Of a stretch of 64,000 nt of DNA, positions 12,139 through 24,525 are shown piece after piece (the stretch's first letter is position 1; every line of letters begins with the position of its first letter). The DNA is from Arabidopsis thaliana (Eukaryota; Streptophyta; Magnoliopsida; Brassicales; Brassicaceae), in the NCBI RefSeq assembly GCF_000001735.4, contig NC_003076.8, positions 2,790,001-2,854,000 on the forward strand, written 5' to 3'. The notes below the pieces were generated by a model that was given only the letters and a program-made list of their open reading frames with translations, made no database searches and was not told the DNA's origin. The position numbers and the translations under genes are program-made.

Positions 12139-13090
12139 CCTTCAAATGGCAAAACCAACCTGCAGTGTAGACAAAAATGAATGGTCTATATAAGTGATTC
12201 TCATATTCACTAATGTGAAATCCTAGTAAATGTAGAACCAGGTCATCCAAGCAAGAAGGGAATTGTATACAAAAGCAAGACGTCACAGTTGTTCCAAAGC
12301 GGAAAATGTAAACCATGGAGAACAGAAAATCAACCCATAAGGCGTTTAAGGTGACACAACGGTCAAGTAAAACTTAGCAAACGTACAAATTTGTGGCACA
12401 GAATGCAAATGATTGCATGCAAGCCTAGAGCTGATTCTAATTTCTACTGAATTCGACAGAGCCTATGGAAAAGCAAGTGGTACTTGTGAGATCATGTGCA
12501 AAAAAGAAAAGCCAATGAAAAATGTTAAGAAAAGCAATGCAGAAGAAACCGAGATAGCACTAAACCCTAGAAAAATCGCAATCCCAATCGAAATTAGAAA
12601 AGATCTGAAACCATGGGACAAAATTGACACTTGAGAGCAAAGGAACCAAAACGAAACCGAGGAATCAAAACACATACCCAAGAGAGATCGAGAAAAAGAA
12701 AGCACTATCATGCGCCACTTTCGGAGAATCCAGAAGGCGAAACGGACAAGTAAAACACACAAAAAGCAGTCAAAAAAGCATAACAACACATGTAACAAAG
12801 AAGAGACGAACACAATCATCAATAACAAACAAAACGGAACGAAAATTCGAAGCTAATGCAACGAAATCACAACGAAGAAAGCAAAATCGCAGAAGAAAAG
12901 AGGATCGATGTTCCCGCCACAACAAAGAAAACGATTGGAGAGAATTATAAACAACGAAATTAGAGAGACTCAATCAAAAATCTTACGGAGAATGTATGAA
13001 ATTGGGAATGCGCGTCGTCGAGAGAGAGAGGTGGTCTCTCAAGGAAAGAATACAAGTGTTGAGATCTCACCGTCTCTCTTCGTTTTTCTC
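12139..13090 (-). other. 5' leader and leader intron of the DDT gene
   Basis: Just upstream of the start, a minus-strand acceptor (CTGCAG) ends at 12160. A matching donor, ACG|GTGAGA, lies at 13071/13070, implying a leader intron of about 910 bp at 12160-13070. The sequence between is A-rich on the plus strand and holds only weak reading frames. A CT-rich tract at about 13075-13120 lies next to the likely transcription start. The intron is predicted from splice signals only. Confidence 0.5.
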
Positions 13091-13301
13091 TTCGCTCTCT
13101 CTCTCTCTCTCTCGCTCTCAGCTCTTTTTGGTCGTCGTCCTTCCTTATGGGAAAGACGGGAAAAAAAACTTAATATGCGAATTAGCCTCTCACCTTTTTT
13201 TTGTTATTTTATATCTTAAGTAGCACTCGGTTTCCTTTTTTTGTTTATACAGGTGTTGCTGTTTTAGAGCCCTATACTGTAGTTTTTCCTTTTTCTATAG
13301 T

Positions 13302-13337
13302 AGCCCAATAACTGGGCCTTGTCTTGTTATATGGGCC
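13302..13337. promoter_or_regulatory. Site II cluster upstream of the DDT gene
   Basis: AGCCCA at 13302-13307 and TGGGCC at 13313-13318 and 13332-13337 are three TGGGCY elements within 36 bp. They lie about 230 bp upstream of the inferred start of the minus-strand DDT transcript. Such elements bind TCP factors in proliferating-cell genes. Confidence 0.55.
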
Positions 13338-13860
13338 TTGAATCTTTAGCTTTAAATGGGGTTGGATTTGAAACCAGTATTTTATTCATTGCTTACGATT
13401 TAAAATGGTAAAGCCTTAACTCTCCACCATTATTATTTGATTAAATTCCAAATGATGTTTGACCAAAAAAAGAAAACTTCAAATAACCCACTCTAGAAAC
13501 CAAGTCATTAAATAATGTTTCCTGTGTAAAATTCATGGACCAATCGAAATGCAGAAGAAAATCTTTACAGTAATTAGAATGGCCAACCAAAGTTTGTTGT
13601 TTTTGTTTTTGTTTTTGTCAACGACTCAAGATGATATTTATTTGTGTTTACATGAACACCCGCCAAAAATATGTACTAAAATATCTATTTCAAATATGGT
13701 ATTTTATGGCCTAAAATATAATAACATCACTTTTTTCCTTTTCTTAAAACTACCACCACAAAACAACAAATCAAATTAATTAAATTCTTCATCCATAAAT
13801 CTATCAAAACTTGGTACCAAACTCGTGAGTGACGAAGCCTCGACGACTTACACATATCAA
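13338..13860. other. AT-rich divergent intergenic DNA
   Basis: This lies between the DDT promoter and the FLS1 promoter. It is AT-rich, with a short gttttt repeat at about 13596-13618. I see no gene. Confidence 0.4.
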
Positions 13861-13914
13861 CACGTACTTTATGTGGTAGTTGTCTCTATCCAGCGGCCAA
13901 GATTTCGCCACGTC
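13861..13914 (+). promoter_or_regulatory. ACGT and MYB-type elements upstream of FLS1
   Basis: CACGTA at 13861-13866 and CACGTC at 13909-13914 carry ACGT cores. The reverse strand at 13873-13880 reads AACTACCA, matching MYB recognition elements of flavonoid genes. A MYB site next to an ACGT element is the arrangement used by MYB11/12/111 and bZIP factors at light-induced flavonol genes. The match is by motif only, about 100-150 bp above the start codon. Confidence 0.45.
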
Positions 13915-14008
13915 CTCACTTCCTCCCTCCTTAAAACCACTCGTAACACCATCCCCCAAATTACATATCCGCCATTGTTTCCGGCAACGCAAACTACCAA
14001 AAAAAATA

Positions 14009-15175
14009 ATGGAGGTCGAAAGAGTCCAAGACATTTCATCTTCTTCTCTACTAACAGAAGCAATCCCGTTGGAGTTCATCAGATCAGAGAAAGAACAACC
14101 AGCGATCACAACATTCCGAGGTCCAACGCCGGCGATTCCCGTCGTCGATCTAAGCGATCCCGACGAAGAAAGCGTGAGGCGCGCGGTGGTGAAAGCGAGT
14201 GAAGAATGGGGGCTATTCCAAGTGGTTAACCACGGGATTCCGACGGAGCTGATACGACGTTTACAAGACGTCGGAAGAAAATTCTTCGAGCTTCCTTCGT
14301 CGGAGAAAGAATCCGTCGCTAAACCGGAAGATTCGAAAGACATTGAAGGATACGGAACAAAGCTTCAGAAAGATCCAGAAGGTAAAAAAGCTTGGGTCGA
14401 TCATCTCTTCCATCGAATCTGGCCACCGTCATGCGTCAATTACAGATTCTGGCCTAAGAATCCACCTGAATACAGGTAAACCAAAACAGAATCATCAAAA
14501 ATTCAAATTTTGTAAACCGAAGTTAACCGTTGGTTTAATGTATTAGGGAGGTGAATGAAGAGTATGCAGTGCATGTGAAGAAGCTATCGGAGACGTTATT
14601 AGGGATTCTCTCGGATGGATTAGGGTTAAAGCGTGATGCGTTGAAAGAAGGTCTCGGCGGAGAGATGGCGGAGTATATGATGAAGATTAACTATTATCCG
14701 CCGTGTCCTCGGCCGGATTTAGCTTTAGGTGTACCGGCTCATACAGATCTCAGTGGAATCACTCTTCTTGTTCCTAACGAAGTTCCTGGACTTCAAGTTT
14801 TCAAAGATGATCACTGGTTCGATGCAGAGTATATTCCCTCCGCCGTCATTGTTCACATCGGCGATCAGATTCTGGTCTGAACTTTATTATGATTCTTGTA
14901 TAAAAATGTAGATTAATTTATAAAATGTTTTTAATGGATTGGTTTTGTGAATTTTGCAGAGGTTGAGTAATGGGAGGTATAAAAATGTGTTGCATAGGAC
15001 GACGGTGGATAAAGAGAAGACGAGGATGTCGTGGCCGGTTTTCTTGGAGCCTCCCCGTGAAAAGATTGTTGGACCTTTACCGGAACTAACCGGAGATGAT
15101 AATCCTCCAAAGTTTAAACCGTTTGCTTTCAAGGATTACAGTTACCGCAAGCTCAATAAACTTCCTCTGGATTGA
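14009..15175 (+). CDS. FLS1: Flavonol synthase 1
   Basis: Three exons: 14009-14475, 14547-14874, 14960-15175, giving 336 residues, the expected length. This is a soluble 2-oxoglutarate/Fe(II) dioxygenase that desaturates dihydroflavonols (dihydrokaempferol, dihydroquercetin) to kaempferol and quercetin. The N-terminal DIOX_N region includes IPVVDLSD and [12 protein letters not shown]. The iron ligands are the HTD of PAHTDLSG (residues 221 and 223) and the His of NVLHRTTV (277); the 2-oxoglutarate binder is R287 with S289 in TRMSW. The substrate-pocket stretch [14 protein letters not shown] is intact. The ATG at 14009 follows an A-rich leader. All catalytic residues are present, so the gene looks functional. 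Confidence 0.97.
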
Positions 15176-16532
15176 GAAAAATCAATACGAGAAGAATAAT
15201 TTGTGGTTGTGGAATAGGAAGTGGTTCGTTATTGAGTTGTTGTTTTCCCGCGGTTGTGTCTCTTGCTTATTGTTATTTTATGTTTAAAATAAAGATTAAA
15301 ACATCTACCTACATTGTGTGTGATGTTGACATGTTTTTATTGTGTTGCGATGCCTTTGCAAGTTATGTCGGACCATTTTTAGGCATTGGAAAGAGTAGGT
15401 TTGTATTTTGTAAATTTTTAACCTGTCACGGAAAAAAATCGGTGATCATTTTTAATGTGATATAATCTATATAATGAAACTTATTTCTATCCAAAGTCCA
15501 AACCGACACATTCGCTATTAGACAAAAGTATATATTTTCTGGCAAACACACTCAAGTTGTTCTCAAAAGAAACCAAAAGTTGGAAAAATAAAGACTGATT
15601 TTGTTTCTCACGTCACATATGCAAAAAGGAGGCAAATGACGACGACTTAGACCAGACACAGTTTTCAATATTCCAATCATATCCTTGCTATACGTTTACG
15701 TACGCACCAAAGACAATGGTCTGATAATTAATGTAAACTATTCATGCTTACTCTATTGTTCAAGACCAACTACCTTTGCTTCCATTTTTGAATGCACATA
15801 GGAGAAAGCTCTTCTACTATGAAAATCACTTTTGCCTTGCTAGTTAGTACTAAAGCACTTAGACCGCACCAGATAAATCTTTTGATTCCGCCTAAGCAGA
15901 GCCAATGCTGCTTTTAAAGTAAGTGTTTGAAAGAGACTATCATGCTTCCGTTTGAGCCAGCTGAATAGTAGATGCGATTCTTTAAATATCTTCCTAACCA
16001 CTTTGTTCGCCAAGAATTGAATTCATTGAAAAACAAAATTTATTTGTTTATATATTTTTCCGCATTATCCAAACAAATGAAACTATCCGTGGAAAGAATT
16101 CAATTGTCTAATCTCTACTGGCAATCTTCTCTACATTTCAAGATGTTTTGCAACTGATGCAAATTACGAGCCCGAGCATCCATATTCCAGAGAAGAACTG
16201 TTCGATAGAGCTCACACTTTCCTGGCCAGAGAACATTGAAAGAGTAAGTGATACACAGTTCCAATTTTGCATCCACATAACTGACATCCTAATTGCACTA
16301 CTTTTGAAATCTTAAAGATGTTGAACGTGAATCTGATCATAAACACTATTACGCTTTTGTTTTTTTTGTTTGATGTGTTTTGTATGAAAAACTTTAAAAA
16401 CAGTACAATTTACAAATGAAATGCGAAAAATAATTGCATTATGTGAAATTAGTTTGCAGAATATTACAAAATGATAAAATAAAATATGATGTAGTGAATC
16501 TTGAGTGACTCAGTGGAGAAACCCACAAGATG
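15176..16532. other. Gene-free interval between FLS1 and cpLEPA
   Basis: This holds the 3' ends of two convergent genes and about 1 kb of unassigned DNA. The 15840-16300 part is less AT-rich than its surroundings and contains oppositely oriented aattgaattc/gaattcaatt (16015 and 16098), but no long reading frame on either strand. It may hold an untranslated transcript or an old insertion; I cannot tell. Confidence 0.4.
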
Positions 16533-19500
16533 TCACAATACTTCTCGTTCAAGTTTGAGAACGGCCATGAAAGCTTCTTGAGGGACATCAACTCTACCTA
16601 TGGCTTTCATTCTCTTCTTACCTGCCGCCTGTTCAAAACAAAAACTCATTTTAAGGAACACAGAAACCGCTGAAGATACAATCATGAAATCAAGATTTCG
16701 CCCTTATAGAGAGATATACCTGTTTCTTAAGAAGCTTCTTCTTCCGAGAAATATCTCCACCTGAATGAATGTAACAAGATCAGATATGCCCTCGTGGGAA
16801 CAAACACGTCAAAGAGAAAACTACTTCATTTTCTGTGTCTGAATCTAGTTGTACAAGAAAGAGCCTTTAGAAGAAGTTTCTGATAATACAAGAGCTTACA
16901 CTAAAATGGTAAATGAGTTTCGATATCAAGTCAGCTGGTGGTTATTTCATGCTTTTATAAAAGGAGGAAGGGAACCAAGGGAATGTGTACTTACCATAAC
17001 ATTTTGCCAAAACATCTTTTCTGATTGCTGAGAGTGCTTCACTAGCAATCACCTTGGATCCTATACAAGCCTGCAAGTATATGTGTATGTCAAAACATCT
17101 TCCGTGGTTTCTATATTCTAAGGGCATTGTCAGATAACCAAGCAGGAACACAATTCATCAGACCCATTTGATCACAAGTAAGTTTTTTAAAAGCTCAGAA
17201 GAAGAAGAGTTTAAGATCCAATCCATCTTATGTGCCTCAGGCCCTCGGTGTAAGATTCAAATCTTCAAGCATTCGTAGAAATGTAAGTTATTTGGAAGAG
17301 AACTCTCTAGCCAATTGTTTGCAAATGCTTGGAAATGCAGATATATACCTGGATGGGCACTTTAAACATTTGTCGTGGAATAAGCTCTTTGAGTTTCTGA
17401 GTCAAAGCTCTCCCAACGGAATATGCCTGGAATCACAGTACAAAACGATTCCACAATACTGTGAGGACAAGATATAAATCATTGCTAAATCGTGAGAGAT
17501 GTACTAATCTCTGCCGTAAGAGCTTTAAGCTAATGGGAACAGTTCTACAAAACTTTACAATCAGAGATGTGTAAAAGATAGTTGGCAGCGCCTCGTGTTT
17601 CCATCAATCTACTTATCCAAACTTTTTGGGCAAGTGAAATTGTATCAATGAGATTGCTGAACCAAATTTTTGTATTCAGGTGTAAGAGTGCGTATGTATG
17701 CTGTATTCATAAAAGTTCATATTAAAGAGCTTAAGCAAAATAACCTTATCCCTGTGTACGATGGTTGACAAAGGTTCCACCATTTCAGCATTAATCAGAA
17801 TATCGAGTTTTATCAGATCACTTTCCCTGTACCTGCTCACATATTACAAGACAAAAAAAAAAAGTTGAATACCTTAAGATGGTAAGAAAGACATCAAAAA
17901 GAGCAAAAGAAACATATTATGTATTAAGCTTAAATGGAAACTGACGAAGCTGAGTAGTTAACTTGTATAAAGAAGGGCTACCAAATTTAACGATAGAGAG
18001 CAACACGATAATTAACCTGATTGAAATTGATCTGATGCTGCTAAGCAAATATATATATTTTAGATACTTGTTTATCACTTTGGGATTACTATGAAAAGAA
18101 TATAGATTCTTATCTTCACAAAAAAGCTGACGCATTTCTTTGTTAATCAACAAAAATAGAAGGCAAGCATCACAAAGTAAGAGAAAGATCTGTGTATTAA
18201 AAGTTGAAAGATCTAACCCAATAACGGAGTATTCCATGCTAGCATATCCCTTGGTTCTCGACTTCAATTGGTCAAAGAAATCACCCACCATCTGCAAAAT
18301 GGCAGGGAGCGATTAACAAGAAGATCAGTTTACATAATCAAGAGAGACATGGCTAAACTTTCATTGGGGTTATCTTAACTCTGCACAAGCAGAGATCTCA
18401 CCTCTGCAAGAGGTAACTCATAGAGGATTGAAGCTCTGTTCTCAGCTATATATTTCATTTCTTTGAACTCCCCTCTCCTCTCTTGAGCGAGCTCCATAAG
18501 CGCACCAATATAGTCTTTTGGTGTGAGCAGTTCAATCTGTATAAAATGGTTTTGCAGTAAGGAAATGTAATTCTACGAAATGTGGTGTGTGAACTTATCA
18601 GCAATATCTCCAGTAGAAAAGGCAACCTTAACGTATGGCTCCTCGACCGATTTCCTTTGCCCAGGATCTGGAAGGCGTGATGGATTTGAGCACAAAGTCT
18701 GCAGTAAAATTGATTTCACAGGTAATAAGGCTCTAGATCAAGAAAGAAAGACAAAAGGATGCGATTTTCAGGGAACAAAGAAGAATATTTAAAAGTTTGG
18801 GATCAAGAGGAAATTACAGTATCACCATTTACAGAGTTCACCCTATAAACAACACTTGGAGCTGTGGTAATAAGATTTAAGTTGTACTCCCTCTCTAGCC
18901 TTTCCTGTGAAGAAGAGTGAACTGGAGCGTAAGAACAAAGAATGATATAATTCACTTTGTTGAGTATAATTTATGGCGGGTATCTATCGGGGAGGAAACT
19001 GTAAATAAGTAAAATACTAACAGATAACTCAGTATCTATGAATTTCTTTTCTCTATCTTCTGTTGCATAGGAAATTTTCAGTCAGAGACGCACCAAAAAC
19101 ACTTTAGAACAAGAAGAGCGAAACATATCTGACCTGCACAATTTCCATGTGGAGAAGACCCAAAAACCCGCATCTAAAGCCAAATCCCATGGCACTCGAA
19201 GTTTCAGGCTCAAACTGCAGGATAAAAACCAAGTTGAGGACAAACCTATAGATATGTTAATGCTAACGTATACGCTCCTTAGACCAAATGTGAATATTTT
19301 TAACAAAGATACATACAATAGAGGACTGAAGACCAGTTCTTTGCAAAACACAATTTTACTTTCCAATTCGAAGCCAACTGGGCATAAACATACATTGGCT
19401 AAGTAAGCATACGAAGACCATAGTTGTTTCGTCCGTGCAAATTATTCTGGGTACAGATGAAAGAAAAATGTTGTTTCTGTCATTTAATTCTACTATACCT

Positions 19501-22500
19501 TCAATGCAGCATCATTGAGTTGCAGTTTTTCCAATGCATCGCGAAGATCGGGAAACCTGCCATCATAGACCAGGTGTGAAAAAAAAAAATACAAAATGAA
19601 AAAGCAAAAAGTCAACAATGAAAAACAAAAACTCAGTACTGGTCAGCGTCAACTGGAAAAAGACCACAGAACACCATAGGGGTAGCTTCCTCGTAACCAG
19701 GTAAAGAGCTTTCTGCCTTTCTGCTATAATGTGTTATTGTATCTCCTACCCTGGCATCTGCAACAGATCTTACAGAAGCCGCAATATATCCTACCTGTAT
19801 TTAAGGACAGTAACCTTTAAAATATGTGCAAGAAATGTGGCATGATATTCAGGCATATCTGATATACACCAGCAGCATCAATCAGTGCTAAAAACATCTT
19901 TCTAGCTATTAGAACTTGAGCAAGGGAAGATGCAACTAACCATTTCTTCTCAAATATAGCCAAACAAGAAAAGTGAAAACATATTTGTTTCATTGCATTC
20001 AAATTGTTATTAACCACAACTCTATCTTCTGCCAAAGCTGCTACAAGGAAATGCTAAGAAAATCCTTCCATTTACAAACGCTTTTAGTTTTCCTATTAAC
20101 ATGTGTTGGAATAGAACGGCGGAAACTGCAAAAGAATACTGACATTTTCATTTCATAATACCAAGGTTTCTGCTGAAAGAAAAAAATTCAACAAGAAAAT
20201 GGGACATGGATGCACAGGAAAGTAAACAAAACAAACAAAATATTATGTTCAAAAGAGTACACTACCTCACCCGCATATAATTCATCCACTTGAATTTGAT
20301 TTGGAGATAGAACTCCGACTTCATCCGCAAAATAATCCTGCAATTGATGCAAAACTGAGAACATGAAGGATACTAGTGAAACACAAGTAAGCGTTCTTAA
20401 AAGCTTAAACATTCTCAAATTTTTCCTGAAAGAATTATAGAATAACACTTCACATCGCTTTATTCAAATAGACCGCGAAAACCTATCTCATGCACAAATT
20501 ACATTCAATTCATTATTGGCAAATGGAAAGCTATCTCGATTAAATAGAAAGACAGTACAGTAGAGTAAAAGAGATAAACCTTTCCGCTTGCCATGAAAAA
20601 AATTCTGTCGCCTTTCTTCACTTTCCCATCGATAACTCGAAAGTATACAATGACACCACGATATGGATCATAATAACTGCAGCAAAATGAATTTTGGACG
20701 AAAAATATAAAGTAGTTCACATATAAAAACTGCACACTTGTAGACTAATCAAGCAAAACAAACACGAGTATTTCACACTCATTTTTAGTTCACCAGTGAT
20801 TAACTGGTACTGACTTGACATGCCAATGATCAGTCCAATCATTATATACGAATACAACTTCGACTCCAAGACTCAATTTCATACTGTTTTCTCTAGAAAA
20901 GGCAAAAATCGTTATGAATAAAAACAACAAGTGCAAACCTGTCAAAAATTAAAGCTCTTAAGGGCTTTCCTGCAGTATCGAGAGGTGCAGGTATCCTTTG
21001 AACAATTGCATCCAAAATCTCGGTAATACCAATTCCCTCCTGCGTGTATATATTATTCCCCAAAAATTGTAATTGAATGGATAGAAAGCCACACGTCTTA
21101 ATTTTTGGGTAGCAGAATAGCAAAACAATTTTAAAATCTAACCTTTGCCGAACAGAATATCGCTTTGCTACAATCTAACCCAATAACCTACAAACAATAT
21201 GAATTATCAATCAGTGTTCACATAAAGGCTGATGTCTCTGAAATTGCAGCAATGAGACAATTACCCCATTCGAGGAACATGAGACTGGATCATAATATCA
21301 CAAAGAAAATGTTTAAAGCATAAAAGAATGTACCGCAATAATCAACATAATATCTAATACTAGAAGCTAGAACCTTGTAAAATGTCAAGATAACATATTG
21401 ACAACAGAAAAATAAAAGACTGAAGAGTTTTTGCAGACACCCAAAAAGGAATACTGTTCAAATTATTACTGGTTGCATTGTATGATTGCTATTGAATACG
21501 AACATCATAAAATGGGTAACACAATGAACATAATCACCAACCTCCTCAATCTCCCTGAGAACTTTCTCTGGCTCAGCGCCTGGAAGGTCAATCTTATTTA
21601 AAACCTGCAGGAAGAAGTAGAGTTCATTTGCTTTAAACTCTGGTATGCAGACCAAATATTTGAAAGAAGAATAAACCACCTTACATTATTATTTCCTGTA
21701 TAGTCATGAATCAGGTTGAAGCAATAATGAAACGTTAAATGATATAATCATTTTATCCTAGACTAGCTATTCTTTTCTTTACTACGCATCTTCTATGTAC
21801 TGCCAGAGTGATACTACCTATTTTTTTTAACATATTTGCCTTGTTTGAAAGTTAACTTATTGCAGACTCCGACTTCTTTTAAATAAAACGACATTGACAT
21901 TTTTAAATAATCTTCCATGGAGATGAGACGAAGGAAAGAATGATGATAACTACCACATATAGTTGAAATGTGATTTGTTAAAAGGAATGATGATAACTAG
22001 CACATATAGCTAATAAGATGAAGCATAATTCCGTACTTACGGGAATAATTTCGAGGTTGTTTTCCAAGGCCAAATACACATTAGCCAATGTTTGTGCTTC
22101 CACACCCTAAAGCACATGATAGAGGAAGTTTAAGTTTTTCAGTAATGTAAGTATGTAACCATCAGAAAAGAACGAAATTACCAAGCGAAAAAACGGCATA
22201 AACAATACAGATTCCAGGTTTCCACAGCGTGTCAGAAAATTGTATGTCAAGAGAAAGAAAAATCACCTGGGATGCATCCACAACAAGAAGAGCACCCTCG
22301 CAAGCAGCAAGAGATCGGGAAACCTATGTACAAATAAACAGTGCATTCTTCATCAAAACTGCAACTTAATAGTTTGTGTATATTCCTAACTGTAAAAAAA
22401 ATTACGCTTTTAGGTGATATATAACACTCAAACCAAGTAACTTCTCACATATGAAAAATAACTATAAGGCTAAGCTTCAAATGTATCCGTAGACAATAAG

Positions 22501-23220
22501 TAGATTAGAATATTGTAAGTACCTCGTAAGAGAAATCAACATGACCTGGAGTATCTATCAAGTTGAGGCAAAACGGTGTATCTTCATAAACATAACGCAT
22601 TCGAGCTGCCTACACAAACATACACCGCAAAGTTACAAATCAGACCGTTGAGCAATCTTATCGAAACTGATTTTTGATTGTGCAGAGAAAGCGATTGAAA
22701 GAAAAACCTGAAGCTTGATAGTGATGCCTCGTTCTCTCTCTAAGTCCATGTTATCAAGAAACTGCTCCTTCATATCTCTGTTCTGAACAGTACCAGTCAC
22801 CTGAAGCAACTTATCCGCTAACGTAGATTTCCCATGATCAATATGAGCTATAATACTAAAATTCCTGATGTTCGAAATTGGAACCTGCGAATTTCATAAC
22901 AAATTCAGTTTCAAAAAAAATCCAAATTCTTCTCAAGTTTCGGCACACGGATGAAGAGAGAGAACAAAACAGAACCCGACCTTCAAAAGACGGTCTTGAC
23001 CAGAACGGGCGGCTAATTTGGAGCCAGAGACAGAGAGACCGCTCTGAGGCTCAGTTCCAGCTGTGGCTTGGCAAAGTATCTGTAACTTCCGATTAGAGTG
23101 ACGGCGGAATCCAGAGACGGAAATGGAGGAGAGACGACGGAGAGATGGGGAAGATGTAGAAGTTCCGGATAAGAAAAACGTTGGAGGAGAAGATAAGTCC
23201 ATAGCAGAAGCCATGGCCAT
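16533..23220 (-). CDS. CPLEPA: Chloroplast translation GTPase LepA / EF4
   Basis: Twenty-two minus-strand exons: 23220-22981, 22884-22708, 22609-22523, 22323-22267, 22106-22041, 21604-21542, 21187-21143, 21039-20939, 20676-20580, 20337-20266, 19794-19640, 19556-19499, 19214-19134, 18904-18818, 18698-18627, 18536-18402, 18291-18218, 17832-17745, 17426-17349, 17070-16995, 16760-16720, 16628-16533, giving 681 residues. About 75 N-terminal residues (S-, T- and R-rich, ending before [11 protein letters not shown]) form a plastid transit peptide. The GTPase follows: AHIDHGKST (93-101), DTPGHVDF (158-165), NKID (212-215), SAKEG. Domain II, EF-G-like III and V domains and the LepA-specific basic C-terminus ([18 protein letters not shown]) follow. 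LepA/EF4 acts on ribosomes to aid plastid translation under stress. The start was taken as the first of two nearby ATGs; Met3 is the alternative. Confidence 0.95.
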
Positions 23221-23299
23221 GGCACTGTCTAAGCTCTCTACACCTCTCTCTACTGTTTTGAGAGAAATTCAAAGTATCCTGAGCCACAGACTATGTAAC

Positions 23300-23323
23300 T
23301 GGGCCACTGTATCCAATTGGGCC
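23300..23323. promoter_or_regulatory. Paired site II elements upstream of cpLEPA
   Basis: TGGGCC occurs at 23300-23305 and again at 23318-23323, about 80-100 bp above the minus-strand start codon. Paired TGGGCY elements are typical of nuclear genes for organelle translation and respiration. Confidence 0.55.
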
Positions 23324-24525
23324 TGTCCATCGGATTCTAACCCACCCGACCCGATTCGATCCAAATCTGTTTTCTTAAAATAACGAATTTGTTTTGTGTG
23401 AATTAAACCGAAATTAGACCACAAATTTAATGAAACTGAACAAGATCAAATAAATTGATTTTAAATCAGATAATTCTAAACCCAAAAATATTCGAAGTAG
23501 AACATCAAATGTCAAAAAACATAGAAATAAGCTTTTTGTTCAATATTGTTGTGCTATGATTTGATTCGATGAACCAGAAATCATGCATTTTGAGAATATA
23601 AGACTCTTTTTTATTCAATGATGAGTTGATTAGTGTTTAATCATTTCTTATATAAGATCTTCACATGCCTTTTAAGACTAATTTAATCCCTATGAAAAGT
23701 CCTAACCTTTTAGCGCAATTTCGGTTTAGAAGTAAGAGGAGTGAGGGATTGAAAGTAAAGATGAGTTTTTTACTTGCACGGAATGTAAAAAGACAGAGCA
23801 CAAAATGAGTCAATGGCGTGGTAATAAGGGACGATTTGACCAATCCATCACCGCCTGTGACTCTTTTTATTAACATGGAGTGTGAGGAGATTAAAAGAAA
23901 AAAGGTTTAGACTTTTCTTCGTTTGTTTCTTTATCAAGCTGGTTGTTTCAATTTGGCTTTAGCTGATGCCAATTTGGTGTGGTCCAATCTCTCTTTTAAT
24001 TTTTGTTTTTCTGATTTCTTCCTTCGTTCCTAGTTCATACTACTCTCCTTGACTTTCTCCTTTTTAACATCAATTCTCTCGTGTTCGAGGTTCCTTTGTC
24101 TCTTTTGTCTTTTCACTGTTGTGTGTCGTGAATCCCAAGCTCTATACCTCCGAAATTGGCTTGGCCCAAGTCTTTTCTGGTCTTTTTCTCTACTGGGTAA
24201 GTCTTCTTCTTCGCATTCCTCTCCTCAAAATACGATCTTGCTTAGGTTTTTTGGAGAAAGAAGACTTGCACAGTGTTTGACTTAAAGGCTTTTACTTCGT
24301 GAACGGCTTTGGCTTTATGTGAATCTGTTAATTTCCCCCAAGGCGATTACAATGTCTTAAACTATTTCGGACACGATCCTATCTCTGTGTTACTAATTTA
24401 GTTTGGAAGATTTGGTCTCCTTGAGTCTCTTGATCTGACTTTTTCCTTTGTTCTAGGTTATTACTCTTCCCCACAGTGGCATGATCTTTTCGATAACTTA
24501 GCTTAAAGGTCTTTGGAAAAGAGTT
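23324..24525 (+). other. Divergent spacer and PSI3 leader with a probable leader intron
   Basis: The left 600 bp is AT-rich with no gene. The right part is a T/C-rich leader for PSI3. A donor GG|GTAAGT at 24197 and an acceptor TTCTAG ending at 24456 fit a leader intron of about 260 bp upstream of the ATG at 24526. This is predicted from splice signals only. Confidence 0.45.

Noticed and set aside
12413-13223. Several plus-strand frames upstream of the DDT gene
   Set aside because: They lie in the A-rich complement of a probable leader intron and CT-rich leader; composition is low-complexity and no family is recognisable.
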